A DNA stretch of 64,000 nt, taken from Sphingomonadaceae bacterium 3R27C6. Its GTDB lineage: Bacteria > Pseudomonadota > Alphaproteobacteria > Sphingomonadales > Sphingomonadaceae. Below are positions 8,091-17,281 of this stretch, in pieces. Numbering within the stretch: the first letter of the stretch is position 1; every line of letters starts with the position of its first letter. A model generated the notes under the pieces. The model was not told where the DNA came from and did no database searches. It saw nothing but the letters and a program-made list of their open reading frames with translations. A program made the translations under genes and the position numbers. The DNA lies in the NCBI GenBank assembly GCA_005503215.1, contig SCNS01000002.1, forward strand, positions 332,938-396,937. The letters are read 5' to 3'.

Positions 8091-9586
8091 GCCCTGGAAC
8101 CTTCCTCTGAATTGTCGACTTCATTGCGCCGACGGGAGTTTGCTGCGGCGCGGTCGCCATACCCGGGGGCACGAAATGCGTCTAGTGCAAATACAATGAA
8201 ACCCGTTGCAATCGCAGCGAGAGCAGCGAGCGACGGAGTACGCAAGGGATAGTCGAACACGCTGCCTACGCCGAGCATGACAAGGATCGCGATCCCCGCA
8301 TATCCCAGACGCAGCCGCTCGACGGCAGCCGATTGCTGTTTGGACAACAGCGCACGGAGTGACCACAACCTCTTGGCCGCGACCAGCAACATGATCAGCG
8401 CGACGGCTATCAGCGCGATGCCGAACAGGCCATACTCGAAGAATATTTCGAGGAAGTCATTGTGCGCGTGGTTGAGATAGTTTTCGGACAGGAGCTCCGC
8501 GGGTTCTATGACCTTATATGCGTTGGCGAACGAACCCGTTCCCCACCCGAAGGGAAAGGCGTCGAGCCCCATTTTCCATATATGGGGCAGCGCCGCGAAC
8601 CGGGGATCGTCATCGACATTTTCGTTCAGGAGGCGATCGATCGTTGTCTGTCGCCTCGACAATGCCAAAAGGAAGATCACCAACGTTGCGACCCCCGCCA
8701 TGATGGCAGCAATCAGCCCCCCCATCTGCCGCGCCCCGCGCGCCTTCACGCCGCTGTCCGGTCGGCGATATATCAAAGCCGCGAAAACCAATCCCATCGC
8801 TCCGACCAACAGGCCCGCGCGTGATTCGGTGATCAGGATGGTCGGCAACAAGGTTACGGCGCCGGCAATGGCGACGAGGCCATAGGCGCGCTGCTGCTGC
8901 ATCGTCCCCTTCAGGCCCGAGGCCCATACGGCGAGCAACGGAAAACCGCACGCGAGGAACATCGCATTATGATTGCGATTGGCGAACAGCCCCGTTGCGG
9001 ACTCCCAATTGGTGATGCGGTAAAGATAGAAGCCATTGCTGGGGCCACCGATGATCTGCAGGACGCCCAGGAAGGCGCTTGCGAACACAATAATGCAGAG
9101 CAGCTTCAGCAATCGCCCGCCGATTTGCTCGCCGCTGGCCGCCATCAATATCAGCACGGCGGCGGGAACAGCCATCGAAAACAAACTGTTCCATCCGGCA
9201 AATGCGTCGACGGTCAGAGGCTGCCAGCTCTCTTTGATCCCGGTCACTTGAAAGATCTCGGCAATGAGGCCGCGGCCCGGAAGCGATGACCATAGAGCCG
9301 GGGGCAGCGGAACCAGATGCAGGAGCACCAAAAGCGCCGAAGCGCCGCCGAGCCACCAGATCGGCTTGAAAGGCTTCGCCTGCTCCTTCGTCAACGTCAT
9401 GAGACCGGCGACCAGAGCGACAAAGGCTAGCGGCCTCAGCAACAGCAGAGAGGTCACGTCCGGCCGCGCCCCGCCACCCAGCAGAAAGGTCAGGGCGACG
9501 AAGGACAACAGGATGAGGCCACTGGCGGCCCCGGACAGAGTGCGTCGGCGCGGATCGAAGTCGTTCCGAGCGAATGCGCGAGCCAT
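8087..9586 (-). CDS. Wzy/O-antigen-ligase family membrane protein
   Basis: A polytopic inner-membrane protein of 499 residues with about ten to twelve hydrophobic segments. The large periplasmic loop carries the family hallmark LNHAHNDFLEIFFEYG (about residue 370), preceded by WKMGLDAFPFGWGTGSFANAY, as in Wzy_C/O-antigen ligase proteins. In a Wza-Wzc locus it most likely polymerises lipid-linked repeat units in the periplasm. Polymerase and ligase cannot be separated by motif alone; position beside wzc favours polymerase. It is followed with a four-base overlap by the Wza-like gene. Confidence 0.85.
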   Translation of the reverse strand: MARAFARNDFDPRRRTLSGAASGLILLSFVALTFLLGGGARPDVTSLLLLRPLAFVALVAGLMTLTKEQAKPFKPIWWLGGASALLVLLHLVPLPPALWSSLPGRGLIAEIFQVTGIKESWQPLTVDAFAGWNSLFSMAVPAAVLILMAASGEQIGGRLLKLLCIIVFASAFLGVLQIIGGPSNGFYLYRITNWESATGLFANRNHNAMFLACGFPLLAVWASGLKGTMQQQRAYGLVAIAGAVTLLPTILITESRAGLLVGAMGLVFAALIYRRPDSGVKARGARQMGGLIAAIMAGVATLVIFLLALSRRQTTIDRLLNENVDDDPRFAALPHIWKMGLDAFPFGWGTGSFANAYKVIEPAELLSENYLNHAHNDFLEIFFEYGLFGIALIAVALIMLLVAAKRLWSLRALLSKQQSAAVERLRLGYAGIAILVMLGVGSVFDYPLRTPSLAALAAIATGFIVFALDAFRAPGYGDRAAANSRRRNEVDNSEEGSRA

Positions 9587-9608
9587 TACCTAAATTCTCC
9601 TGATAGAT

Positions 9609-11555
9609 TCAATTTGCGACTTGCCGGCCGGCACCGGCCTTTTGGCGCATTTGACGGAATGCATCGCTGGGCTGGTATCCCGGGACCATCTTTTCGACAA
9701 CCGCAACCGCCGCGACAACGTCCCCTTCGGCCAAGGCATCCTGAAGCGCCATAAGATACCCTTCAAGTTCGCGCCATGGGATCATCGCCTCTTCGGCCGA
9801 ATATATCCTGGAATGCGCCGTGGGCCGCGCAGTGCTGTCGATCAGCAATTCTTCGAACAATTTTTCGCCCGGGCGCAGCCCCGTTTCGACAATCTGGATA
9901 TCGCCGTCGGGATTTTCCTCGCTCCTGACAGTCAGACCCGACAGGCGGATCATCGTCTCGGCCAGCGCGGCGATCCGAACGGCCTCACCCATTTCCAGCA
10001 GAAACACTTCGCCGGACCTTGCCATGGCGCCCGCCTGAATCACCAACTGCGCGGCTTCGGGAATGGTCATGAAATACCGCGTGATCGAACGGTGCGTCAC
10101 GGTGACCGGTCCGCCATTTTCGATCTGACGTCGGAAATGCGGGACCACCGAGCCGCTCGAACCCAGCACGTTGCCAAAACGCACCATCGTGAAAATCGTC
10201 CGATCGGGTTCGGTTGCCATCGCCTGCAATATCAATTCGCAAATTCGCTTGGTGGCCCCCATGATGTTGGTCGGGCGCACGGCCTTGTCGGTACTGACCA
10301 GGACGAAGCGTTCGACGCCGCAAGCACGGGCGGCCTTCGCCGTCGCCAGCGTTCCCAGAACATTGTTGCGGGCAGCGGAAAGCGGGTTCGCTTCCAGCAT
10401 CGGAACATGCTTGTAGGCGGCGGCATGGAACAATGTGTCGGGGCGATACTGGGCGAGGACGCGTCCGATCGAAGCTTCATCGGAGCAATTGCAGAGTTCC
10501 ACCCGCAGGTCGATGGACCGCCCCTCGGGCTCGATCTCCAGCCCGCCAGCGATGATCTGTTGCTCGATCGCGAAAAGCGCCGATTCCGACACGTCCAGCA
10601 ATATCAGCTGCCGCGGCCGCATTTTCCGGACCTGACGGACAAGCTCCGCGCCGATGGATCCACCCGCGCCGGTGATAAGGACGACTTTTCCGGCGATCGA
10701 AGAGCCGAGAAGATGCAGGTCGGGCGCGACCGGCTCGCGGCCGAGCAGGTCCTCGACGCGAACCTCGTGCACATCCTTGAGCGAGACCTGGCCGCTAAGG
10801 ACGCTGGTCATGTCAGGAACGGTGCGCACACGCACCGACTGGCGTTCAAGCATGCTCACGATCTCTGCCCGGCGGGCGCGGTTCACGCGCGGCAACGCCA
10901 ATATGACCTCATCGACCGCGTCATTGCGAAGGACATTGGCCAGATTTTCGGGACTCCAGACCGTGACGCCGTCGACGCGGCGGCCCTGCATATCGACATT
11001 ATCGTCGAAAAATCCTGCGAGCCGCATTTCGGGATGCGATCGCATCGACAGGGCCAGTTCCTGTCCCGACTTGCCGGCGCCATAGATGAATACGGTACGT
11101 TGACGACCACGCCGGACCCGCGAGGGCAGCAGATCGGATATGATCACGCGCATGATCGCGCGGCTCGAAATCACAGCGGCCGTAAATATGACGACATAAA
11201 TGATCGAAGCAGTTCGCGGGATGCCCACAACGCCCAGCGCGACGACAGCCACGACGAGAACCACGCTGTGAACAAAGGATGCTGCGACGATATCGCGCAC
11301 CGTACGCACCCCGGCATAGCGGATAATCTGGCGATAAATGCCAAATATCTGCGCGGCAACCAACCAGGCGGAAATGGCGAGCCCGAAGAAGATCGCGACC
11401 GGGACGAAGGAGATTTCCCACGTTCCCAACCGGAGCCAGAAGGACAATATCGCCGACAGGGCGGCGATTACAATATCAAGCAGGACCAGCGTAGCCCGCT
11501 TAATTGCGCCATTGGCCAAAATCAGGCGCCGTAACTGGACAACGAAATACTGCAT
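9609..11555 (-). CDS. Membrane-bound nucleotide-sugar 4,6-dehydratase, CapD/WbpM/FlaA1-like
   Basis: A 648-residue protein with four N-terminal membrane helices (about 20-130), a first Rossmann-like domain (VFIYGAGKSGQELAL, about 155), and a C-terminal Polysacc_synt_2 domain starting at VLITGAGGSIGAELV (about 300). The catalytic region reads NIMGATKRICE: methionine stands where most short-chain dehydrogenases have tyrosine, which is typical of large 4,6-dehydratases such as WbpM and PglF. The family converts UDP-GlcNAc to UDP-4-keto-6-deoxy-GlcNAc. It is the first gene of the minus-strand block, reading from a 388-base intergenic region. The product would feed a reductase such as the WbpV-like protein at 130-1053. 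Confidence 0.93.
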   Translation of the reverse strand: MQYFVVQLRRLILANGAIKRATLVLLDIVIAALSAILSFWLRLGTWEISFVPVAIFFGLAISAWLVAAQIFGIYRQIIRYAGVRTVRDIVAASFVHSVVLVVAVVALGVVGIPRTASIIYVVIFTAAVISSRAIMRVIISDLLPSRVRRGRQRTVFIYGAGKSGQELALSMRSHPEMRLAGFFDDNVDMQGRRVDGVTVWSPENLANVLRNDAVDEVILALPRVNRARRAEIVSMLERQSVRVRTVPDMTSVLSGQVSLKDVHEVRVEDLLGREPVAPDLHLLGSSIAGKVVLITGAGGSIGAELVRQVRKMRPRQLILLDVSESALFAIEQQIIAGGLEIEPEGRSIDLRVELCNCSDEASIGRVLAQYRPDTLFHAAAYKHVPMLEANPLSAARNNVLGTLATAKAARACGVERFVLVSTDKAVRPTNIMGATKRICELILQAMATEPDRTIFTMVRFGNVLGSSGSVVPHFRRQIENGGPVTVTHRSITRYFMTIPEAAQLVIQAGAMARSGEVFLLEMGEAVRIAALAETMIRLSGLTVRSEENPDGDIQIVETGLRPGEKLFEELLIDSTARPTAHSRIYSAEEAMIPWRELEGYLMALQDALAEGDVVAAVAVVEKMVPGYQPSDAFRQMRQKAGAGRQVAN

Positions 11556-11943
11556 GGCGCTGTCGAAACTATCCTAGGCACGTATCCCGGAACGGGAATC
11601 AGAAACTCGGCTTGACCATTTTATTAGGCAACCCGCACGGGGTTGCCGCATTCGTCCGGCGCGCGCAACTACGGTTATCCCCGTTCAATGGCAATCCACA
11701 AATGCTGCATAGCCGCATCGGTTCGCCGCAACACGAGATTTTGCTGCCAATGTCGATGCGGCGGCAGCGTATGATTTCGCTCGTTGGCTGCCCCACGGCG
11801 GCGATCGGCATTGACCGGACGGAAAATTCCAGCTGAATTTGTTAACCGGCTTAAAAGGCGCGCGTTTTACATAAGAGGTGGGGGTTGCGTTCCGCGACCG
11901 TTGCGGCTGCAATGCCGCATGACCAGCGAGGGGATCGATTCAG
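11556..11943. promoter_or_regulatory. Divergent intergenic region between the export operon and the UDP-GlcA epimerase, with inverted repeats
   Basis: 388 bases with no convincing gene. It must carry the promoters of the minus-strand export operon and of the plus-strand epimerase. It contains a perfect inverted repeat GGCAACCC-GCACG-GGGTTGCC (11627-11647), about 70 bases upstream of the capD-like start, and a shorter one TCCCG-GAA-CGGGA (about 11585-11597). Neither is followed by a T-run in a sensible direction, so an operator is more likely than a terminator. I could not find a confident -35/-10 pair. Short open frames here lack ribosome sites and coding bias. Confidence 0.5.
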
Positions 11944-12960
11944 ATGGCGGCTATCCTTGTCACCGGGGCGGCCGGCTTCATCGGAATGAGCGTGGCCGAA
12001 CGGCTTTTGGCCCGCGGCGATACGGTCATCGGGATCGACAATCTCAATGATTATTACAGCGTTGCGCTGAAAAAGAGCCGATTGGACGTCCTCAGTCAGC
12101 GATACGGCGCACACTTCCGCTTTCACGAAATCGATTTCGCGGCAATGGCCGATCTGGAAAATGCGCTGCTGGGGCAGAGTTTTGACGGCATCGTGCATTT
12201 GGGGGCGCAAGCCGGGGTGCGTTTTTCAATCGAAAACCCGCATATCTATATGCAATCCAACATGGTCGGGCATCTCAACATGCTCGAAATTGCGCGACAC
12301 CGGTCGACGGGCCATTTCGTTTATGCATCAAGCTCGTCGGTCTATGGCGCCAACAAGTCGATGCCCTTCAGCGTCGGCGACCGCGTCGAGCATCCGGTCT
12401 CGCTTTATGCCGCGACCAAAAAAGCCGACGAGTTGATGAGCGAGGTTTATGCGCATCTCTATCGGTTGCCGCAGACCGGTTTGCGATTCTTTACCGTCTA
12501 TGGCCCGTGGGGGCGCCCCGACATGGCGATGTGGTTGTTTACCGATCGCATCCTGTCGGGACGGCCGATCGATATTTTCAACGAAGGCGATATGAAGCGA
12601 GACTTCACCTATATCGACGATATCGTCACCGGCGTCGTCGCCTGCCTCGACAATCCGCCGGTCGATGACGGGCTGGAGAAGGCCGGCGGAAGCCTCAGTC
12701 CGCACCGCATCTACAATATCGGCAACCATAAGGCGGAGCCGCTGATGCGGCTGGTCGAACTGCTCGAGGACGCCTGCGGCCGGAAGGCCGAACGCCGCTT
12801 CCTTCCGATGCAGGCGGGCGACGTCAAGGAAACCTATGCCGATATCGATGCCATACAGAAGGATCTCGGCTATCAGCCGTCGACCAGCATCGACGTCGGC
12901 ATACCGCGATTTGTATCCTGGTATAAAGCGTATCACGGGATCGGCCGAACGCCGCCCTGA
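11944..12960 (+). CDS. lpsL: UDP-glucuronate 4-epimerase (LpsL-like)
   Basis: Interconverts UDP-glucuronate and UDP-galacturonate in the cytoplasm. It is 338 residues with the cofactor motif VTGAAGFIGMSVAERLL at the N-terminus, then GIDNLNDYYSVALKKSRLD, which is characteristic of this epimerase group. The catalytic YAATK is at about residue 155, followed by LRFFTVYGPWGRPDMAMW. GAGGGG lies about ten bases before the ATG. It sits head-to-head with the export operon and tail-to-tail with the phosphatase gene. It would supply galacturonic acid to the exopolysaccharide or the lipopolysaccharide core; the family can accept related substrates. Confidence 0.92.
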   Translation: MAAILVTGAAGFIGMSVAERLLARGDTVIGIDNLNDYYSVALKKSRLDVLSQRYGAHFRFHEIDFAAMADLENALLGQSFDGIVHLGAQAGVRFSIENPHIYMQSNMVGHLNMLEIARHRSTGHFVYASSSSVYGANKSMPFSVGDRVEHPVSLYAATKKADELMSEVYAHLYRLPQTGLRFFTVYGPWGRPDMAMWLFTDRILSGRPIDIFNEGDMKRDFTYIDDIVTGVVACLDNPPVDDGLEKAGGSLSPHRIYNIGNHKAEPLMRLVELLEDACGRKAERRFLPMQAGDVKETYADIDAIQKDLGYQPSTSIDVGIPRFVSWYKAYHGIGRTPP

Positions 12961-12975
12961 CCGGGCCTTTGCTGG

Positions 12976-13755
12976 TCAGGCCGCTTCGGCCAGCCCGTCG
13001 GTCTTGAGATAGCGGCGCTCGGTTCCTTCGAGGACAATCGCCGTCAGCACCCCCGATCGATAGGCGCCGGTGTCGATACCGATCCGGTTCGGCCATTCGT
13101 CCACATCGCTGCGGATGGTATGGCCATGCACGACCATCACGCCGTGATCGCGCACATCCTCGAGGAAGTCGTCGCGAATCCAGCGCAAATCCGACAGGGT
13201 TTGCTTCTGAAGCGGAACGCCGGGACGAATGCCCGCATGGACAAAGACATAGTCGCCAATTTCAATGACGTCTTCGCCCTTCCCCAGAAATTCAACATGT
13301 TCTTGGGGAACCATCTTGCCGAACCGGTCGGCGACATAGTCGAAGCTCGCATCGCTCAGTTCAACCTCGTCGCGCCAATAGCTCTGCACCGTCGCCTCGC
13401 CGCCTATACGCATGAAATAGCGCAGACGCCGAACATCGCCGCCGAGCGCCGCGAGAAAACATTCCTCATGGTTGCCGATGAGCAGTCGGGTATCCGGGAA
13501 ATCGCCGCGCAATCCGATCGCGCGTTCGACAACGGCGGCCGATTGCGGGCCACGATCGACCAGGTCGCCGAGCAGGACAATGGTGATTTGGGAAGGGGGC
13601 CGCGCGGCGACATCGGCGCGGATCTTGTCGATCAGTTCGGCAAAGAGGTCGTCACGCCCGTGGATATCGCCAATGGCGTACACACGCCGGCCGCTCGGCA
13701 CAGAAAAACCGCTGCGCACGGTGTCTGCCGGCTGGCTCTTACGCTTCCAGAACAT
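12976..13755 (-). CDS. Metallophosphoesterase, serine/threonine protein phosphatase-like
   Basis: A 259-residue calcineurin-like phosphoesterase. All core metal-binding motifs are present in order: YAIGDIHGR (about residue 31), LLGDLVDRGP (about 66), IGNHEECFLAALGG (about 95), FVHAGIRPG (about 175) and VVHGHT (about 210). This layout matches PrpE/PP1-type bacterial phosphatases and diadenosine tetraphosphatase-like enzymes. The substrate is unknown. The gene is a single minus-strand unit between two polysaccharide precursor genes, so a link to dephosphorylation in that locus is only positional. Confidence 0.85.
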   Translation of the reverse strand: MFWKRKSQPADTVRSGFSVPSGRRVYAIGDIHGRDDLFAELIDKIRADVAARPPSQITIVLLGDLVDRGPQSAAVVERAIGLRGDFPDTRLLIGNHEECFLAALGGDVRRLRYFMRIGGEATVQSYWRDEVELSDASFDYVADRFGKMVPQEHVEFLGKGEDVIEIGDYVFVHAGIRPGVPLQKQTLSDLRWIRDDFLEDVRDHGVMVVHGHTIRSDVDEWPNRIGIDTGAYRSGVLTAIVLEGTERRYLKTDGLAEAA

Positions 13756-14003
13756 TCGAAAACCGATCCAACTTCCAACTATGGGATGGCGCCGTTCAGA
13801 AACGGCGAACCCGAAAATGATAGCAGCCCCTAGCGGCGCATTGCTTTGGTGACAACATACGCGCCGACCTTCGAAGCGTTGCAGCGCGGCTGCATATCCT
13901 GTTTTCTTCCCCTTCCATCGCGGTTTAAGGGTGTCGCAAGCTTTGACGCTTAATCGCCCTTCAGGCGGTGTTTGATGACGTCACGATGCGGGAGTCCTTG
14001 AAA

Positions 14004-15119
14004 ATGAAAGTAATGACGGTCTTCGGCACCCGTCCGGAAGCCATCAAGATGTTCCCGGTCGTCCATGCTTTACAGGCCCACAGCGGGATCGACGCCCGCG
14101 TTTGCGTCACCGCGCAGCATCGCGAAATGCTGGACCAGGTGCTGGATATCGCGCGCATCATACCCGATATCGACCTTGACGTCATGCAGGCCAATCAAAC
14201 GCTCGACGGACTCCTCGCCCGACTCGTCGTGGGCCTCGGTGAGACGTTCGACGCCGAAAAGCCCGATCGGATCCTTGTCCACGGCGACACATTGACGACG
14301 ATGGCCGCGACGCTCGCCGCCTATTTTCGTAAGATTCCGGTCGGCCATGTCGAAGCGGGCCTGCGCAGCGGCAACATCTATCACCCCTGGCCCGAGGAGG
14401 TGAACCGCAAGGTCGCCGGCGCGGTTGCCGACCTGCATTTCGCCCCGACGCTGACCGCGGCAGCGGCACTCCGCAGCGAAAATGTACCGGCCGGGCGGAT
14501 CCACATCACGGGCAACACCGTAATCGACGCGCTGCTCGCGACCAAGGTGCGGATCGACGAAGAACCGTCGCTTGCCGCCGGTCTCGATCCCCTGATCGAC
14601 CGCTTTGCCGGCAAAAGGATCATCACCGTCACGTCGCACCGCCGCGAGAATTTCGGCGACGGCATGAAAGCCATCGCCGAGGCTGTTGCCGCAATCGCGG
14701 CGCGCGACGATGTTGCGGTCGTCTTTCCGGTCCATCCGAACCCGCATGTCCGCGGTGCGATGGAGCCGATCCTGGGCAGTCGTTCCAACGTGGCGTTGAT
14801 CGATCCGCTCGACTATCCGCATTTCGTCCGCCTGCTCGCGACGTCGGAAATAGTGCTGACCGATAGTGGCGGAGTGCAGGAAGAGGCGCCATCGCTCGGC
14901 AAGCCGGTGCTCGTCATGCGCGAGACGACCGAGCGGCCCGAAGGGATCGAAGCGGGCACGGCCCGCCTCGTCGGAACCGACAAAGCGCGCATTGTTTCCG
15001 AAATTTTCAAGCTTTTGGACGACAAGGACGCCTATACAGCCATGGCGCGTGCCCATAATCCGTTCGGTGACGGCACAGCGGCAAAACAGATTGCGGAGAT
15101 TGTTGCGCGTGCCGATTGA
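14004..15119 (+). CDS. wecB: UDP-N-acetylglucosamine 2-epimerase (non-hydrolysing)
   Basis: Interconverts UDP-GlcNAc and UDP-ManNAc. It is 371 residues from the ATG at 14004, which has GGAG nine bases upstream; an earlier in-frame ATG at 13968 gives 12 extra non-conserved residues. The N-terminal KVMTVFGTRPEAIKM is the family signature. Further conserved segments are VHGDTLTTMAATLAA, HVEAGLRSGN, TSHRRENFG and LTDSGGVQEEAPSLGKPVLVMR with the active-site acidic residues. The next gene begins 11 bases before this stop, so the pair wecB-wecC makes UDP-ManNAcA as a coupled unit. Confidence 0.95.
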   Translation: MKVMTVFGTRPEAIKMFPVVHALQAHSGIDARVCVTAQHREMLDQVLDIARIIPDIDLDVMQANQTLDGLLARLVVGLGETFDAEKPDRILVHGDTLTTMAATLAAYFRKIPVGHVEAGLRSGNIYHPWPEEVNRKVAGAVADLHFAPTLTAAAALRSENVPAGRIHITGNTVIDALLATKVRIDEEPSLAAGLDPLIDRFAGKRIITVTSHRRENFGDGMKAIAEAVAAIAARDDVAVVFPVHPNPHVRGAMEPILGSRSNVALIDPLDYPHFVRLLATSEIVLTDSGGVQEEAPSLGKPVLVMRETTERPEGIEAGTARLVGTDKARIVSEIFKLLDDKDAYTAMARAHNPFGDGTAAKQIAEIVARAD

Positions 15120-16404
15120 TACGGAACAGAAGGTCACGGTCCTCGGGCTCGGCTATATCGGCCTGCCCACAGCGGCGCTGATCGCGCGCTCGGGTTGCAA
15201 GGTCACCGGCGTCGATGTCAGCCAGACGGTCGTCGACACGATCAACAGCGGCCGGGTCCATATCGAGGAAGTCGATCTCGACGGCCTCGTCCAGGGCGTC
15301 GTGTCGCGCGGTGCGCTGGTTGCTTCGATCGAGGTCGCCCCGGCCGACACGTTCGTCATCGCCGTACCGACGCCGCATGACGACGAGCACCGCCCGGACA
15401 TCAGCCACGTGCTGTCAGCGGCACGCGCGATCGCGCCGAAGCTTGAGGCGGGCAACCTCGTCATCCTCGAATCGACGTCGCCCGTCGGCACGACCGAAAA
15501 GGTCGCCGAACTGATCGCCGAACTGCGACCCGACCTGAAGGTTCCGGGCGCGTGCAACGGCGCGGCCGACATCTTTGTCGCCTATTGCCCCGAGCGCGTG
15601 CTTCCGGGCCGTATCCTCGTCGAGCTGGTCGACAACGACCGCTGCATCGGCGGCATCACGCCGCGCTGCGCCCGCCGCGCGATGACCTTCTACCGCCAGT
15701 TCGTTCGCGGCGCCTGCGTCACCACCTCGGCGCGCGCCGCTGAAATGGTGAAGCTGGTCGAAAACAGTTATCGCGACGTCAACATCGCCTTTGCCAACGA
15801 ACTGTCGATGATCGCCGAGCAGATGGGTGTCGATGTGTGGGAGGTGATCCGCCTCGCCAACCGCCATCCGCGCGTCAACATCCTCCAGCCCGGTCCCGGC
15901 GTCGGCGGACATTGCATCGCGGTCGACCCCTGGTTCCTCGTCCACGGCGCCCCCGACCACAGCCGGCTGATCCGCACCGCGCGCGAAGTGAATCTCGCCA
16001 AGACCGCGCATGTCATCGGCGCCGCCGAAATGCTGGTATCGCAGCACCCGCAGGCGCGCGTCGCCTGCCTCGGCCTCGCCTTCAAGCCGAATATCGACGA
16101 TTTCCGCGAAAGCCCCGCAGTCGAGGTCGCCGCCGCGCTGGCGCGCCGCTTTGGTAAGCAGGTCGAGATCGTCGAGCCCTATGCCCGCAGCCTGCCAATG
16201 GAGTTTGCCGGAACCGGCGCGTCATTGACCGACCTCGATACCGCTCTTGCCGCGTGCGACCTGCTCATCGTTCTGGTGGATCACGACCTGTTCAAATCGA
16301 TCCCGCTTGAAGAGCGCGGGGACAAAATCGTCTATGACACGCGCGGCCTGTGGCTCGACCAGCCAAAGGCCGGAGAAGGCGGCCATTTTAATCGGGCGGC
16401 CTGA
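15109..16404 (+). CDS. wecC: UDP-N-acetyl-D-mannosamine dehydrogenase
   Basis: Oxidises UDP-ManNAc to UDP-ManNAc-uronate with NAD in two steps. The protein is 431 residues from a GTG at 15109, overlapping wecB by 11 bases; this start places the Rossmann motif VTVLGLGYIGLPTAALIA ten residues in, as in the family. The central helix segment AAEMVKLVENSYRDVNIAFANEL and the active site GVGGHCIAVDPWFL with the nucleophilic cysteine are intact. The C-terminal UDP-binding domain has LGLAFKPNIDDFRESPAVEV. Homologous UDP-glucose dehydrogenases exist, but adjacency to wecB decides the call. Confidence 0.93.
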   Translation: MPIDTEQKVTVLGLGYIGLPTAALIARSGCKVTGVDVSQTVVDTINSGRVHIEEVDLDGLVQGVVSRGALVASIEVAPADTFVIAVPTPHDDEHRPDISHVLSAARAIAPKLEAGNLVILESTSPVGTTEKVAELIAELRPDLKVPGACNGAADIFVAYCPERVLPGRILVELVDNDRCIGGITPRCARRAMTFYRQFVRGACVTTSARAAEMVKLVENSYRDVNIAFANELSMIAEQMGVDVWEVIRLANRHPRVNILQPGPGVGGHCIAVDPWFLVHGAPDHSRLIRTAREVNLAKTAHVIGAAEMLVSQHPQARVACLGLAFKPNIDDFRESPAVEVAAALARRFGKQVEIVEPYARSLPMEFAGTGASLTDLDTALAACDLLIVLVDHDLFKSIPLEERGDKIVYDTRGLWLDQPKAGEGGHFNRAA

Positions 16405-16449
16405 CTCCACCGACTTGACGATCGAACCGCGGGGCGACATGAACCGCGC

Positions 16450-17256
16450 ATGTTCACACGTCTTCAAACACTTGTCGTGGAAAAACCCTGGGGGCGCACA
16501 GATATTCCCAGCGATTTCGGTGACTTCGGTGATCGCCGTATCGGCGAAATATGGTTTGCGCATCCCGATGGCGATGACGCGCAGATCATGGTCAAATTCC
16601 TCTTCACGTCCGAACGCCTGTCGATCCAGGTTCACCCCGACGACGATGCCGCGCAAGCGGCGGGCTATCCGCGCGGCAAGGAGGAGTGCTGGCTGGTGCT
16701 CGACGCGAAACCGGACGCCGAGCTCGGGGTCGGACTGATCGCGGAAACCACGCGCGAAGCCCTTCATGGCGCGGCGCTCGATGGCACGATCGTGGACATG
16801 ATCGATTGGCGCCGCGCACGGGCCGACGATTTCGTTTATAACCAAGCGGGCACGATTCATGCGATCGGCGCCGGGCTGACCGTCGTCGAAGTGCAACAGA
16901 ATGTCGATTGCACCTATCGTCTCTATGATTATGGCCGCCCGCGCGAACTGCACCTCGAAGCGGGGCTCGCGGTATCGGAAACGGCGCCGCGCCCCGATCC
17001 GCGCGACGGGCGCGTCGCGGCGAACGACAACCGCCTGCTCGTCGACGGGCCGCATTTCCGCCTGCTCCACTTGTCGGGGCCCGACGCCGCGGGGCTGTTG
17101 CCGCAGCATGACGCCGACTTCACCTTCACCCCTCTGTCGCAGGGATGCAGCATATCGGGCGAAGAGGTGAAACTCGGCGAATGCGTCGCGACCGACCGCG
17201 CCGACCGCATTGCGCTTGCCCCGGGGGCACGCGCGCTGTTGTGCTGGCCTGCCTGA
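16450..17256 (+). CDS. manA: Mannose-6-phosphate isomerase, class I
   Basis: Interconverts fructose-6-phosphate and mannose-6-phosphate, feeding GDP-mannose. It is 268 residues, shorter than the about 390 of E. coli ManA but usual for the short type I forms. Zinc-site motifs are visible: IQVHPDD (about residue 60), KEECW (about 77) and AGTIHAIGAGLTVVEVQQNVDCTYRLYDYGR (from about 132). It lies 45 bases after wecC and 25 bases before manC. The ribosome site is weak. Confidence 0.88.
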   Translation: MFTRLQTLVVEKPWGRTDIPSDFGDFGDRRIGEIWFAHPDGDDAQIMVKFLFTSERLSIQVHPDDDAAQAAGYPRGKEECWLVLDAKPDAELGVGLIAETTREALHGAALDGTIVDMIDWRRARADDFVYNQAGTIHAIGAGLTVVEVQQNVDCTYRLYDYGRPRELHLEAGLAVSETAPRPDPRDGRVAANDNRLLVDGPHFRLLHLSGPDAAGLLPQHDADFTFTPLSQGCSISGEEVKLGECVATDRADRIALAPGARALLCWPA

Positions 17257-17281
17257 CACCCCCTGAAAATCGAGACAATAG

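Noticed and set aside
9621..11534. A 637-codon open frame antisense to the CapD-like gene
   Set aside because: It is a compositional shadow; the minus-strand protein is conserved from end to end.
11685..11912. A small minus-strand open frame in the polysaccharide intergenic region
   Set aside because: It lacks a ribosome site and coding-type codon use, and it overlaps the likely promoter region.
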